Shown: in pieces, positions 44,668-59,395 of the stretch
How the letters are laid out: the number at the start of each line of letters is the position of its first letter
How positions within the stretch are numbered: position 1 is the first letter of the stretch
Assembly: GCF_048564905.1 (NCBI RefSeq)
Contig: NC_132996.1
Location: forward strand, 39,232,001-39,296,000
Direction: 5' to 3'
Source: Vicugna pacos
Lineage: Eukaryota > Chordata > Mammalia > Artiodactyla > Camelidae
DNA length: 64,000 nt
The notes under the pieces: model-generated
The model's database searches: none
The model's input: only the letters and a program-made list of their open reading frames with translations
What the model was told of the DNA's origin: nothing
Program-made: the position numbers and the translations under genes

Positions 44668-45061
44668 CTTCAATGGCCGCGCCCCACCACCCAGAAGAGA
44701 ATAGAAAAAGACAACTGGGGTTTCATTGTGAATAGTCTTTTGCCTCCTCTCCCCAGTGGTAGCCAAAAATCATCGATGCCAGTCCCCAGGTCACTTCCAG
44801 GGCTGGGAAGTGGGGAATGGCTTTCTCATGCAGACCTCTACCTGAGGCACCCTCCCCACGAGGATGGCCACAAGTCCCTCCACTTGGTGGAGATGGAAGC
44901 CTTGTCCTTGGTCTCGGGACTTCTATGGACACTACTGGCAGGAAGGGTGACTTCCTGGGCAGAGGGCTCAGCACACAGGTCTCTGGTCCTTCAGGTGCTG
45001 AGCTTCCTCCTGGAGATGGCGCTGGGTGGCTGGACGTGGGGGATGCGGGGTTAGGACTCAC

Positions 45062-45178
45062 CTGGACACAGCAGTTGTCAGCCACCCCATCTGCGCCGGG
45101 GGCCAGGCTCTGCAGGGGGCCTGTGAGGCCCCGACAATCCTCCCGGGCTGGACGCTTGCGGTTCACAACCTTGAGGGG
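45062..45178 (-). CDS. ABCC8: ABCC8 exon 14 (residues 642-680): RKR retention motif
   Basis: [15 protein letters not shown] contains the ER-retention signal R-K-R at 648-650, masked on assembly with Kir6.2. It continues L-T-G-P-L-Q-S-L and ends D-N-C-C-V-Q. Human has P-L-R-V and V-P-S-A-D-G-D where this has A-P-G-A-D-G-V. Confidence 0.97.
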
Positions 45179-45339
45179 CTGGGGATGGTTAGGAGGAGGT
45201 GAGGGCCCAGGAGCCGGGAGCTGTGCAGGAAGGGAGCCCTGCTTCCAGGGAGGAAAGGCTGAGGCAGGGCGTAGTAGGTCATGAGCTGCAGGCATTAGAC
45301 AAAAACCCTGGGGGTAACAAAGGGAGGCCAGGTACTCAC

Positions 45340-45445
45340 CACCGCCTGGTACTTGCTGGCTTGGCCCTGAGGCGTGGGCTCCCGGGGGGCACACTGCTCC
45401 TGGCGGATCTCTGCACTGGACAGGAACTCGCTCAGCTTTTGCACG
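45340..45445 (-). CDS. ABCC8: ABCC8 exon 13 (residues 607-641): TMD1-NBD1 linker
   Basis: [20 protein letters not shown] then a Pro/Gln-rich linker and S-K-Y-Q-A-V. Human has R-E-E-Q, P-H-E-P and Q-G-P-A; such linker drift is normal. S606 is split across intron 12. Confidence 0.97.
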
Positions 45446-45639
45446 CTGCACAGGAAGCACAGACACCCCTCACCCTGCCAGGGGCAGAGGGGAGGGGAGA
45501 GGGAGGAGGGCGAGGCTTGAGAGAGCAGCTCTGAGACGATTCCAGGTTCAGGTGTGGTCCCCACAAAGCCCACACTGCAGGGGACGGCCAGGGGGCACCC
45601 CATGGTGGGCAATAAGTGTTACCAGGGTTTATGAGGATT

Positions 45640-45830
45640 GACTAGTCAACTGGAGTAGATTAGCATCTGGATTAGGGGGGATTGGCTAATTTTAGGGTTA
45701 GTTTAATGGTAAAGTTGGTTAGTCTGGGTTATTAGGCTGAAGGATGGTTGGTGTCAGGCTTTATTGGTTACTGTTAGAGTTCTGATAGCTTAGTTAGGAT
45801 TAGGATTGGTTATTAACCGTAACAAATTTT
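45640..45830 (+). repeat. Degenerate GGTTAG/GGATTGGTTA-rich tract
   Basis: About 190 bases built from repeated GGTTA, TTAGG, GATTGG and GGGTTA words, strongly G/T/A-biased and C-poor on the plus strand. No clean period is left. It looks like an old, decayed simple repeat or minisatellite. Confidence 0.6.
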
Positions 45831-46113
45831 TTTGGTCATGTATTACATGTCAGACACTGTCAAGTGCTTTATAAGCACATAATTTAATCCCCACTATATA
45901 ATCTGATCTTTCTGGAGGAAGTGTTATTCCTAACTCATGGAAGGAAAGACTGTTCCCCACCCCCAGGGTTTCCTTATGGTCTTAGAGCAGGTTCCAGAAG
46001 CTTCACGCTTTTGATTCATTGTCTCTTATCCCTGGGGGTGGGCAGGGTGTCTGGAGACTCTTGTGAATTTCCATATACTCCTTTCCCCACCTTTGCTTAA
46101 ATATCCAATTTAA

Positions 46114-46213
46114 GGATGGAAGGGGGTGTAACACAGCGGAACTGTGGTCATAGGAGTATCTGACCAGGGAGTAGCTGCCTGGAAGGGGATTAGCTCCCAT
46201 TTCCAGGGTCGGC
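46114..46213 (+). repeat. Inverted repeat, left arm (100 bp)
   Basis: Its reverse complement matches 46614-46713 with about five mismatches in 100 bases and no gap, giving roughly 95% identity. The loop is 400 bases. It does not match any repeat family I know. Confidence 0.9.
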
Positions 46214-46613
46214 CACCCCAACTCCTGCTTCTGTTCTGTGTCTGGCACCCCATCCCCACACCAGGAGCAGACTGCCAGCCTCTGCCTACTTCCTCCTCTG
46301 TCCTTGCTCCAGCACCCTTTCAACAGTCCTGACTCAGGGCGGGGGTGAAGCTGGCCTTCGGGTAAAGCTTCAGGTTGTGTCCTGTTTTCACTTTTAGCCC
46401 AGAGTCTGGTCTCCCTCTTTGAAAGGCCTTCGCTATCTTGGTGACAGTGAGATGAGGAGTACTTGCGTAGAAATCCTCTGGATCAGGCAGGGACTTCCCG
46501 TAGGTGTAGCATCCTTGACTTTTCTACACAGGATCACAGGGCTTGAGGTGGAGGCGAGGGGGGAGGCCTGATCATCAGAAGTCACAATGCCAAGACCAGT
46601 AAAACTCAGCACA

Positions 46614-46713
46614 GCCGACCCTGGAAATGGGAGCTAATCCCCTTCCAGCCAGCTACTCCCCGGTCAGATATTCCTATGACCACAGTTCTGCTGTGTTACA
46701 CCCTCTTCCATCC
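46614..46713 (-). repeat. Inverted repeat, right arm (100 bp)
   Basis: Partner of 46114-46213. Blocks such as 'gccgaccctggaaatgggag', 'ctaatccccttcca' and 'ctatgaccacagtt' are exact in both arms. Beyond the arms similarity drops at once. Confidence 0.9.
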
Positions 46714-47623
46714 ATAAACCCCTGCCAGAGCTTCCTCACACAAGCTGCTCCTTCCTTCAGCTACTTCATGCCAACAGCTACCCCTCCCTGCCAGCTGCTT
46801 AGGACCAACGTCCCCAAGACGGGGGTCTCACTACCCTCAAGGCTGAAGGGGCTTGGGCAGAGAGGATATCTGTTACTGTCTGGGCCCACTGGTGGTGGGA
46901 AAGGACATGGCAAGCTCTCCCCAAAGGCATGACAGGCCCTTGCTTTCAAGGAGCTATTTCAGAGGCCCAAGGAAGCCTTCACACTCCAGCTGTGGCATCC
47001 CCCAGGCAGAGCCTCAGCCTTCCACCTTCAGGCTATCACTCCCAAGAAAGCGATGTCTCTGGGAGTGTGGAAGAGTCACCACTGGGCCCCAGAGCCCAGG
47101 AGTGGGGCCTCCCAGCCCTGTGGGCCAAGTGGGGACAGGACCTGCAGGCACCTGGGGGATGCTCCTTCACTGAACGGGGCTGTGAAGGCTCTGAGACCCA
47201 TGCAAAGAACAGCCTGGGGAGATTCTGGATATCATCTGAAATCCAAGGGGCTGTCATGTGGGGGAGGGCCGGTGCTCACTCTGCGTGGCTCTGGAGGGCA
47301 GAACTAGGACCAATGGTTAGAGTTTATGAGGATATCCAATTTTGGCTCAACACTGATTTTTTTTTTTTTACAGAGTTGTCTTGGAGGTGACACTGAGTTC
47401 CCTCTCCTTGAAGGACATAAACAAGTCGGCTAATCCTTTTCAGGGAGGAAAGCTACTCGTGACCTTTGTTCCTTTGACAAACCACAACCAGCTTCTGCGA
47501 AGCCCAGATCAGTGGGCAGGCATGTCCTGGGACCAAACAGCTGTGGTTCCAGGGGTCACCGGAGCAAAGCCTGCGCCGACACGTGAGTGGCCTGACCACT
47601 GCCCTTGCTGGACCCTCCCCTCA

Positions 47624-48945
<1,322 letters not shown>

Positions 48946-48986
48946 AATGAGGACGGCTGCGATGGGGATGGCCGTGTTCATGAAAA
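48946..48986 (-). CDS. ABCC8: ABCC8 exon 11 (residues 545-557), 41-nt exon
   Basis: F-M-N-T-A-I-P-I-A-A-V-L-I, a very short exon in the middle of a TMD1 helix, with I544 split. Identical to human. Acceptor ttcgcag, donor CATT|gtaagt. Confidence 0.97.
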
Positions 48987-49639
48987 CTGCGAAGGAAGCA
49001 CAGGGGGAGTTTAGTGGGAGGAAGGAGGTGGATAGAGGTGAAGCTGCCCACGTTGGTCTGGAGGCAGGGCAGCCTGCGGGGTGGAGCCAGGGTGGGGACA
49101 GGCAGAACTCTAGCCCTGGGGCACCCCTAGCTCCTTACCCTGTTTCCCTCAGGATGCTTATGCCCTGTCTCTGAGACTTAAGCCTTTACATAAAGGCTGA
49201 AATGCTCTTACTCTGCTCCACATGGACAGTGTGGGGAAAGCCCTGTGAGAAGTGGCAGGGGAAGGGACTGGAGAGTTGGTAGCCTGTGGTCAACTGTGTG
49301 GTCAGCAGCATGTGTCTCTGGAGGAACCAAGTTGCTACTCTTTCTTCTGCTTTTGGTCCCTGAATCCCTGCAAGCCAGGTTCTCTCTGAGGCTTAGAGGC
49401 TTCCCAGTTTCTCATGGCTCTTAGGATTTCACACTCATTCTCACTGAGCTATTAGTGACTGAGAACAGCTTAAAACAGGGTGCGCCTTAGCTCTAAGGCT
49501 GAGAGTCCATGCCCAGGTGGGGCGGGTTGTTGGCTGCAACAGAGGCCCCCTCCTTATTCTGTTTAAAGAGTGGCCCTCAGACTCTTCATAGGAATCCCAA
49601 AGAGTAAAGAGAGCTAGACTTAGAGAAAGGTGGAATCCT

Positions 49640-49735
49640 CATTATTTTTAAGCTGTGTAATCTTGGGCAGATCATTTACCTTCCCTGAACCTCAGTTTCC
49701 TCACTTGATATTAGTAAACTTGTACTTGTTCACAC
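49640..49735 (+). repeat. MIR SINE fragment
   Basis: Features 'taagctgtgtaatcttgggc', 'agatcatttaccttccctga', 'acctcagtttcctcacttga'. Confidence 0.75.
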
Positions 49736-50949
49736 ACTCCAGCTCTTTCCAATGTGCGAGCAGATAATGGAGGGAACAGGCTCTGTGAGTGCTCAGTGCT
49801 ACCTGAGTGTTATACCTCATGTACTGCTAGCTTAGCTCTGCTCCTCTGGCCCAAGCTGTGAGATGCCCCACAGAGCCCTGACCAGAGCCCTCCTAGAGTA
49901 AGAGATGCCCATCCTGGCTGCCACCTTGCCATCTCATCCTCCTTCCTTCCAGGAGCCTTTTCCAGCCCAGTCCAGAAAGGAGTCTGGTTCTGCAATTAGC
50001 AAAATTAAAGCAGAAGGAACCAGGAGCCAGAGCCAGAGGCCAAGGGCTCAGCCTGTGCACATGGCCCCTGTTTAATGAAGGTGAAGTGTCTGACACTTTG
50101 AAGAATTCCAGATGGTCAACACCATTCCAAGAAGCTGACTGTCTACTTACTCCAAGAATCCTACACCAGCTAGTGCATACACAGTGTGTGCCAGAGGTGT
50201 AGAACTCCGAGGGACTGGAAGACTGTGGCCCCTGCCCTCAGAGGGTTCCCAGTCTGAGGAAAGAGACAGGAACTATGCTCCCAGGGAGCCCTATATATGA
50301 CAGAGAGACAGGGGACATGCCCCTTGGAAGATCCCAAGCAGATAAAGACATCGTTCCCAGATTGGGAATTCCCAATCTGATGGGGAAGACACAGCTGCTG
50401 CCATCAGAGGACTCCCTATCTCATGGAGAAGATGTGGTTGGAGCCCTTGGGGTGTTGCCTGTCTCAGTCTCTTTGACCACAGGCTTTTTATCAACTCCAA
50501 TACCATACATGACAGTGCTTTAACTGTCCTTCTGATGAAGGCTCCATGGTCTCCAGGTACCCACCACAATGTCAAAGCCCTCCCCCATGGCCCTTTTGTA
50601 CTGCACGTGGCAGGATAAGCATTATTGGGTTTTCCACAGGGTAAGGAACCCAGAACTCGGACGCAGGACCCAGCATGGCCATCACTGGCTGGAGAGAGGG
50701 AGGGGGAGGAGGAAGTCCATCAGGCCTTAGTCTTTGACCTTCACCCACCATATAGCTCTAAAGATGAGGCAGCCTCGCCCCTCCCCTCCAGGGCAGTTAC
50801 TCCAGGGAGCTCCCTCAGGGCGGGGGCCGCCTTCTGTTCCTCTCCTGCCCATCCCATCAAAAGGCACCTGTGCACCTCCCCTCAGCCCCTGCCCCAAACC
50901 AAGACCCTTCCCACACATTCAGGGGCTGAACTCCCAGATAAAGAATAGG

Positions 50950-51480
50950 GCCGGATGTTAGATTATAAATTGGTACAACTTGCTCAGGAAGCAGTCTGGT
51001 GCTTTGTAGCTAGAGCCGCACAGAAGTTCAGACCTTCTGATCCTATAATCTCTCTCCTGGGGATTTACCCTGAATAATCACTCGAGAGAAGCGCAAAGCC
51101 CTCAGCAAGATGGTGTTAGCTGCAGCACTAGCTGCCACAGCAACACGAAAACCACAACCACAGCAACAAGCCACCGAAACGAGGCAAACGGGAAACATCC
51201 ACTGGGAGCAGCTGCTTCAGTAAACGAGGGACATCAGCTCCTGGGACGGTTTGCAGTCAGGCAGTGTGCGACAACTGACGTTTTGTGCTGTTGCATGTTT
51301 TCTCTGGTCGTGATTTTTTTCCATATGTATGTTTTTTCTATTTTATTGTCTTTATTCTTGTAGCTGCCTGAACTCCTTTGAGGAATGAGACAAAATATAT
51401 ATAAATTTGAAAAGGAGCATTCCAAAGCTGATGCAGCAACATGGAGAATGCATATGATGTAACCAACTTCCGTCCTGCTC
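50950..51480 (+). mobile_element. Old L1/HAL1 fragment
   Basis: Features 'aaattggtacaacttgctca', 'cttctgatcctataatctct', 'ctcctggggatttaccctga', 'cagtaaacgagggacatcag', as in the L1M/HAL1 3' half. Diverged. Confidence 0.6.
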
Positions 51481-51959
51481 CGGCTGTCGTATGGAGACAC
51501 TAAAGAATGAAATGTTATTTTCCATTTTCCTTGTCCTCTTCTGGAAGGACAGCCTTTGTGCAGGGAGCTCCAGGTCCCCTTCGGGGTGGGGGTTGGGGGA
51601 AGAGGCTCACTAGCTGCATGTGTTTTAAAGGTCTCTCTGAAGATCACCTCGTTAGGACCAGGGGTGGACATGGTTAGAACTGGGGATGTCAGTGCCAGAG
51701 ACTGTGAACCCTGGGATACTGCAGGCACTGGCCCCTCTCTGGGCTCAGCAAACAGGGGTGCCTGAGTAGGGGGGTGGGAAGGAACTGAGCAGCCCAGCTG
51801 TCATGGCTTTGAAGACCTGAGACTTGCCTCCATTTTCCTGAATCACGTAAGGCCCTATGGGACATTAAAGGCCACAGAGGAGTGGGAAATATAACCAAGA
51901 ATAGATTTCTCTCCAACTTTGGCACGGGGTGGGCTGACTCACTTTGATCTGATCTAGGA

Positions 51960-52320
51960 AAAAATTTAAATAAAGAAGAACATGACAGTGCTGAATGTTA
52001 AGGAGTAAGAAATAATGTTAAATAACACTAAGTGAAAGCAGAAGATTACAAAACGATGTGTGAGTGTGATGCTGTGATGGAAAAGTTTAGTCGCCTGCAG
52101 GCAGGCCTGAAAGGCCACCTTCAGAAGGGAAAGCTTCTCTGTAATGGGGTAGAGATAAGGGTAGGTGTTTTAATAACCCTCCCCCCCATATCCTTTAAGA
52201 ACTATTCATTCAGAAATTCTTTTTTGAGGGTCTCCTCCATTTCAGGCATCATGCTGGGTTCTGGGGTCATGGTGGTGAACAATTTTGTCAGTTTTCCATA
52301 ACCACCCCCTCCCCTAGACA
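51960..52320. repeat. Probable mixed L1M/L2 remnants
   Basis: 'ctaagtgaaagcagaagatt' resembles the L1M phrase before 'acaaaac', and 'actattcattcagaaattct' with 'tcatgctgggttctggggtc' resembles an L2-type block. Boundaries are poor. Confidence 0.35.
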
Positions 52321-52979
52321 AAACAAAACAACAAATCAACTGAAAACAAAGCAGGGCTCAGATCACCCACTCCCCCTGGGTTGGCCAAGGAATGCTGCCT
52401 GGCCCTGTGGGTGCCAGCCCTCGCACTGCAATACCAGGAGATTTTCATCTCCAAAGCGTTAATAAATATTTCAGAAGCCATGCATCAGGGAGGCACAGTG
52501 AACCATTTGTGCCTCTGCTTATCTTCACCCCCTCCCTGCCCGGGGCCGGGGAGGAGCTGCCGGCTCACAGCCTGGGCCTCACCATAGGCTGCACCTGCAG
52601 GAGGGAGACATGCATTTGGACGTGCACAGGGCTGTTCAGTCCCACAGTCAGTCTGAAGTCAACAGAGCAGGAAGGAAAGCAGGTTAATAGTGTGCCTGGT
52701 GCTGGAAGCGGTGAGGCAGGAGACTCACAGTCACACAGATTTCTCCTCTAGCTCCCCCTCGGCCACTCCACCACTGCACCCCTATGCAGGCCAGGATATG
52801 CATCAGCCACCCACTGTGGCTGCACCAGCTGGTGGAAGGAAGGACAGACAGTGAAGAAGTTCAGAGATGCTGGAGAAGGAAGGGGGACCAGGTCTGGAGG
52901 TCACCCTGTCCCCCAACACTGGCTGTTCTGAGTCAGGGCCTCCGCGAGGGGGAGAGAGGGAGTGTGAGACTTACAGCAG

Positions 52980-53070
52980 GGAAGACTGAGGCTCAGTGAG
53001 GTGAAAGGACACACTGAGGCCCTCGGTGAGCAAATGGCAGAGAACAGAGAAGGAAGTCCCCGTGGGCTCA
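52980..53070 (-). repeat. MIR SINE fragment
   Basis: 'gactgaggctcagtgaggtg' followed by 'gtgagcaaatggcagagaac' is a reversed MIR core. Confidence 0.5.
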
Positions 53071-56000
53071 GAGTCCACACGGAGCTTCACGCACGAGGAG
53101 GCCGGGGCTGCACCTGGCCCGAACAGGTTTTCAATGAGTAGCAGACAAAGTGCGGAAAGCTGCCGGCCAGTGCTGTGCTCACTCCCCTTGGAAGTCAGCT
53201 CAACCCTTATTTTCCTGCAGAAGCCACAGAACTCTAGGTGTCCAGCCCGGCCATGAATTTGAGGACAAGCTTTGCAAGGGTGACAAGGGGGTCCCAGGCC
53301 CTACCCGCCGATCAGACGACATGCTGCCAGTTCATTCTGTGTTTGTGCAGCACCCATTCCAGAGCATTCTCTCTGTGCCAGACTCCCGAGGCCCTGGGCA
53401 TTAGACAGGAGGCTGCACCGCCCTCAGTCTTGTGGGGACCCTGCTGTGAGCGGGGACCGTGCAAGAGGTCAGAGCCACAGGGTCGGTGTCAGGTGTCCTG
53501 CCCTCTCTCTTTGGTGCTCAGCTGGCCCTGGTCTCTTTTGCTTCTTTCATTCGCTTATCTAATGAACATTTACTGAGTACCTGCTATGTGTCAGACCCTG
53601 TGCTAGGCATGGAGGATGTGGTGGTGAGAAAAAAATATCGATTCTGGATTTTGATGTTGGGGTGCCCTCTTGCGCTGCCCTGCCCTGCACCAGCTCAGGG
53701 CTCCACACACAGGAGCTCTCAGTGATGCTGACAGCGAGACCATCAGATGGATGTCAGAGGTAACCATGTCTGCCTGACAGTCTGACCGCCTGGTGTCCGA
53801 TGACCAGACTGAAATCCCAGCAGGCCACACCGGGATGGGCCCCACCAGGAAACATGACTGCACGGCTCCTCTGCGGCACCAGGACCCCATGGCTGGCACC
53901 AGGGGTGAGAACGAAAGATGCCCCATTACCTCAAGCCTAATGACCTGTGTCCTAATCCCAGGTGACAGAGAGCAGAAGGCAGGAAGTTCGGGAGGAGATA
54001 AATGAAAACACACTCAAAGCATATGCCTGCAGCCTGGGGTGCCCCACCCCACCACCCAATCTCTCCCCACCCCACTGCCAGGCGAACCCTGAGCAAACAG
54101 CACTTGGCTTTCAGAGCTGTCTCTCCAGGAGGGCTCTTCCCCGCCCCTCCTCACTGCCTCCTTCCAGGGAGCAACCCAGGCTGCTCTGTTTATCTTTCTA
54201 GGTCACCGTGTACTGGACAGGTAAGGGGCCCTGGGCAGAGCCCTGCTTAGCTCCAGAGCCTCTGACTCCTTCCAGAGTCATCTCAGTTCTTGACAACATG
54301 GAGTCTCCTTGCCCCAGGTCCTCCTCGCCCCAGACCCTTCACAGAGCCACGGCTTGTCTTCTGGGGGCCCCACAGATCAAAGAGCACCTGCTCAATAGGC
54401 TTCGTGGGCCAGCCGGGGAACCCGGGCATCTCATGCTGTTGTTTACGCAGGAAACCATGTCCCAGCTGGTTGCAGTTCGGAATGCAGGAAGCGAGCTTAC
54501 ATCTCCTAGAAGCAAAGTAGCTGCCACCTGCCCCATCTACATGACCCGAGGCTGCTCCCACTTTGCTGCCAGGAATCTTGGGACCCAGTGCCTCCAACTT
54601 CCTTGCTGCTTCCCTTCCCTCTCTCCCATCGTAGCAACAGTGAACCTGCCCTTTGCCACCCTGCCATGTTGTTGCTGGGGTCAGGGGAGGCCCTCCCCCA
54701 CCTCAGCAGCTGTTCCCCTGATGGGATGTCTGGAAGCCAGGAGCCTGTAACTCACGGGCTGTACACAGTGTGGGGTTACTGTCATCACAGCCAGGCCCAG
54801 AAGCAGGCAGAGCTGATAGAGAGGCTGAAGAGGGCCTGGGGCTATGGACACCGGTTTCTCTGAGCTCCCCAGAGGCTTTGTCCCCGTTTCTCCTGTCCTA
54901 TTGAGTGCTCAGCCTGGCGGTACTCGGAGGCCACAGGGTCAGGGATGAGGAACCTGGAGTGTCCTGGTGAGGAATCCAGGAAGCCTGCTATGCTCATCAC
55001 TCCATTCTGAGAAAATCAGCTCCTAGCAGGACTTTCTGCAGAAAGATGCCATGGCTGGTGCCATGATGGTGGTCTGGTCACTGCTACCTGGACCAGGACA
55101 CTGGGAGGTGCTCAGTGCAAGCTCTGCCTTGTGAAAACCTTCAGGTTGGATGCCAGCCACCTGGCCCCAGCAGACACTCTCTCTAGGCAGGGTGAATACC
55201 AGGAACAGACAGATGACCTGAGTGTCCATCTCGTTCTCCATGTGCCTGTCTGGGAGACACCTCTGGTGCACCCTCCACTGCTGCCCCACCACAGCCACCC
55301 CCGCAGGTCTCTTCCTGGCACACCCAAAGAAACAGCTTCAGCTGGGGGAGTGGGTTAGTAGTGTCTCTCTCTCCTAATTTCCTCCTCTATTTCCCACCCA
55401 TTCAGAGCCCATGCTAGGTTGTTTCTCTTCTATTCAGAGACAGTAGCCTGAAACGGGTGCCCCATTGGGTCTTAAGTTTTCTTTACCCCACATAGGTTCC
55501 CAGCTCTGCGTGGAAAATAGCATGAGGCCGGGATTTAAGAGATTCCAGAGGATCTAGTCTGAGCCATGACATTAACCTCAGAGGTGACCCCAGGAAGATG
55601 CCCACCTCTGGGCCTCAATTTCTCATCTGTAAAACAGTTCTCCCAACTTGCAAAAATATTTTCCATTTACCTCTCTTTGCCACATTCTGTTCCACAGATT
55701 TCCACAGATCTATCTTTTCATTCACGAATTCTGCCCTCAGCTATGTTAATTCATTTAACCTGTACACGGAGTTGCTTTTTTGTCTCCTTTTTGTTTTTAA
55801 TCTCCGGGGGCTTCCTCTTGGCCCTTCCTACCAAAATGGCTCTTAAACTGGACAGGTCAGGGAATCAGCATGAGGTCTTCGAGCTGCTAAATATCTATAT
55901 CCCAGTTATGCACTTAGGTAGTAACCACAAAGGGATGGGTTCACAGAGCCACTAGACCAACTGTGAGATAAACCTGGGCCAGGACTCCATCCACCACCTG

Positions 56001-56345
56001 ACCTCAAAGACCTCCGTGTGTCCGCTTTGACCAGGGGACCATCTGAATTAATCTCAATAACTAAACTTCTAATTTCTAGTTCTTTTGGCTTTCTTTTTGC
56101 TGTTTTTGCCTTGTGCCTTCCTTTAGCTCTTTATTTTCACACACTTATTTTATTACCTCTTTCAGACTATTCTGTCATCTCCAGGTAACAAATTCTCCCA
56201 TTTGTTGCATTTGCTGACTCTTATTCCGGTGGTGTATTTTCTTCTGGTGGATTTTTATTCCTTTATTATTAGTTCATTGTTTAACAGGCATGTTTGCCAC
56301 TGGAGTCCTATGTTCTCTGGAAAATGGTTGCTTTCCTTTTCTTTC

Positions 56346-56545
56346 CTTTCCTTTTTTTTTTTTTTGAGTAAAGGTAGATTTATTTAGAGAGGTACTCCCT
56401 AGGCAGAGTGTAGGCTGTTTCAGGAAGCAAAAGAAAGGCCGCAAGGTGTGGGGGTTGGGTGCTCAGTTTAAAGTAGAAGTAGACACCCACTCCATAGACA
56501 TAGTGCAGGACATCTCAGAAGGGAGAGTGGCTGGAAAGTAGTTTT
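56346..56545 (-). repeat. Unassigned poly-A-tailed element with internal duplication
   Basis: A T-run at 56352-56364 heads two related 60-90-base blocks: 'gtaaaggtagatttatttag' with 'aggcagagtgtaggctgttt', and 'gtagaagtagacacccactc' with 'catagacatagtgcaggaca'. Read on the minus strand it would end in poly(A) like a retroposon. I could not assign the family. Confidence 0.45.
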
Positions 56546-56904
56546 AATATGTGTGTCTTCTGGGACCATAGGAGTTTTACCAGTTTGGGTCTTTCTTTCC
56601 CTCTATTTTCTGGGCTTGAGGTTCCCAAACCACTTCGCTAACATAAATTCAGTCCCTATACGTGTGAGAACTCATGCTTGGGCTTCTGTTCTTCAAAGAG
56701 AAATCTTCTCTCTCTCATGGCCCCAGGTAGATGGAAGCTTCCTTGTAGCTTCCTTAGGACAGTGGCAACTCAGTCTGACTTACTGAAAAGGAGTCCCCAC
56801 ACTTGGGAAAGTTCGAAACTCCTGTTATTTATCCACTTATTGCTGCCTCTCGATAACATACCAGCTGGATAAAACATCAAAGACCTCACCCATCTTTAGC
56901 ATCA

Positions 56905-57324
<420 letters not shown>

Positions 57325-57508
57325 TCAGAGAAGGGTTTCCCTTGACCCGTCCCACCCAAGAGGAAAGAGCGGAGTCAGTGCCTTCACCATCTCACAGACT
57401 ACGCCCCGCCTCTGTCCCCACAGGGATGCTGCCTGCCATCTCCATTACTTCCATTTCACAAAGAAACGAAAGTCTGGACAGCTGAAGTAAACTTCTTAAG
57501 GTCAGTCA

Positions 57509-58120
<612 letters not shown>

Positions 58121-59229
58121 TTATCAAGGATGATGTGTCACTCTCACTGGGAAAAAGCGGTACACGAGCAAAGGGGCAAAAGAGCTGCAGCCATGCCAGA
58201 CACAACCAGTCGGGTCCGAGAGTTCACTTCTCATTCTTATGCTCCTGGTGTCTTTCTTTTTTTTTTTAGTGAATCTGGCAGGTATTCTCTGAAAATAGAA
58301 TTCGTTCTGTTTCTAGCTGTATGTAAATGCTGCCTGCTTCTGAATATTTATGAGAAGTGTAAATTACTCTTGCCAGTCCCCAAAGCACCAAGATGACAAT
58401 TTCTCAGGTTGCCTTCATAGGCAGACACTTCTAAATTCAGGGCTCATTCTAGAGGAACAGATGTGCTGTCTTATTTAATTGGCAAAAAAAAATTGTGCCT
58501 GGGTTATCCCTGGACTCCCTGAGCCCTACACCCACCCACCGACACTAAGCTCCTGCAATGTCTCAAGGACAGAGGGGTGGGTCGGTGGCTCTGTAATGTC
58601 TATTAATTGCAGAATGCCTCCTGCATTAGCAGGTCCTTAGGGGCTGGTAAATGACCCCTTCACTACCTGCCTCCCAGGGTTTAACTGATGTTAAATGCCG
58701 GAACGGATGGGCAGAGGAGCACATCAGGAGATGAAGAACCTTCCCACTAGTGTTGGGCCTCACACCTATCACTGTTCTGGAAAATTACCCCTGGCATCCA
58801 ATCTTTTCATTTGCTGTCCTCATTTGGAGGCATTCAGGGTGTCATTCAGCAGCTTGGGTAGACCAGACACTAGGAAGCTCTCAGAGTTCTCCCAGAGTCA
58901 CCACTAGGGCCCCGAATGGGGGTTGGCTTCTGTACCCCCACCACCTTCAAGTGCTGGCAGCTGCTGGGGCAGGAGCTGGGGGTACGGCTGCTGCCACTGG
59001 GCTCCTCCTCATGCTCCACCCACCCCCTGTCATGCTGCTCAGATCCTTCTGTCCCATTTTCCTTCTATGAGGGTTTGAACAGACCCCACAGGAGAACACA
59101 CCAGAGACCAGGGATTCTGAGTGTGCAGTGCGACTGTGGGGAATAAAAGGGCTATTTTATCTCCTAGTCACAGTTAGGAAAGCAACCTCTTGTGAATTGG
59201 GGCGGTGACAGTCCCAGGAGTCTGTAGCC

Positions 59230-59395
59230 CTCAATTTGAATATAGTCCCAGCATTTACTGGCTTTGCAATCTTGAGTCTCCTTTTCTCCATTTTTAAAAT
59301 GGTGATTTTAATTGCCTAGTTAGCAGGAATGTTGTGAAGATTAAATGAACATACATGATCAGCACCTAGAATAGTGCCAGGGATAGAGTTGGAGA
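59230..59395 (+). repeat. MIR SINE
   Basis: Features 'catttactggctttgcaatc', 'tttctccatttttaaaatgg', 'gttgtgaagattaaatgaac', 'cctagaatagtgccagggat'. Confidence 0.8.

Noticed and set aside
47360-47373. Poly-T then acag, like a splice acceptor
   Set aside because: It is on the plus strand, opposite to ABCC8, and no plus-strand exon follows.
54208-54750. 180-codon plus-strand frame in intron 10
   Set aside because: No domain, no conservation cue and no splice context; overlapping frames are open on both strands.
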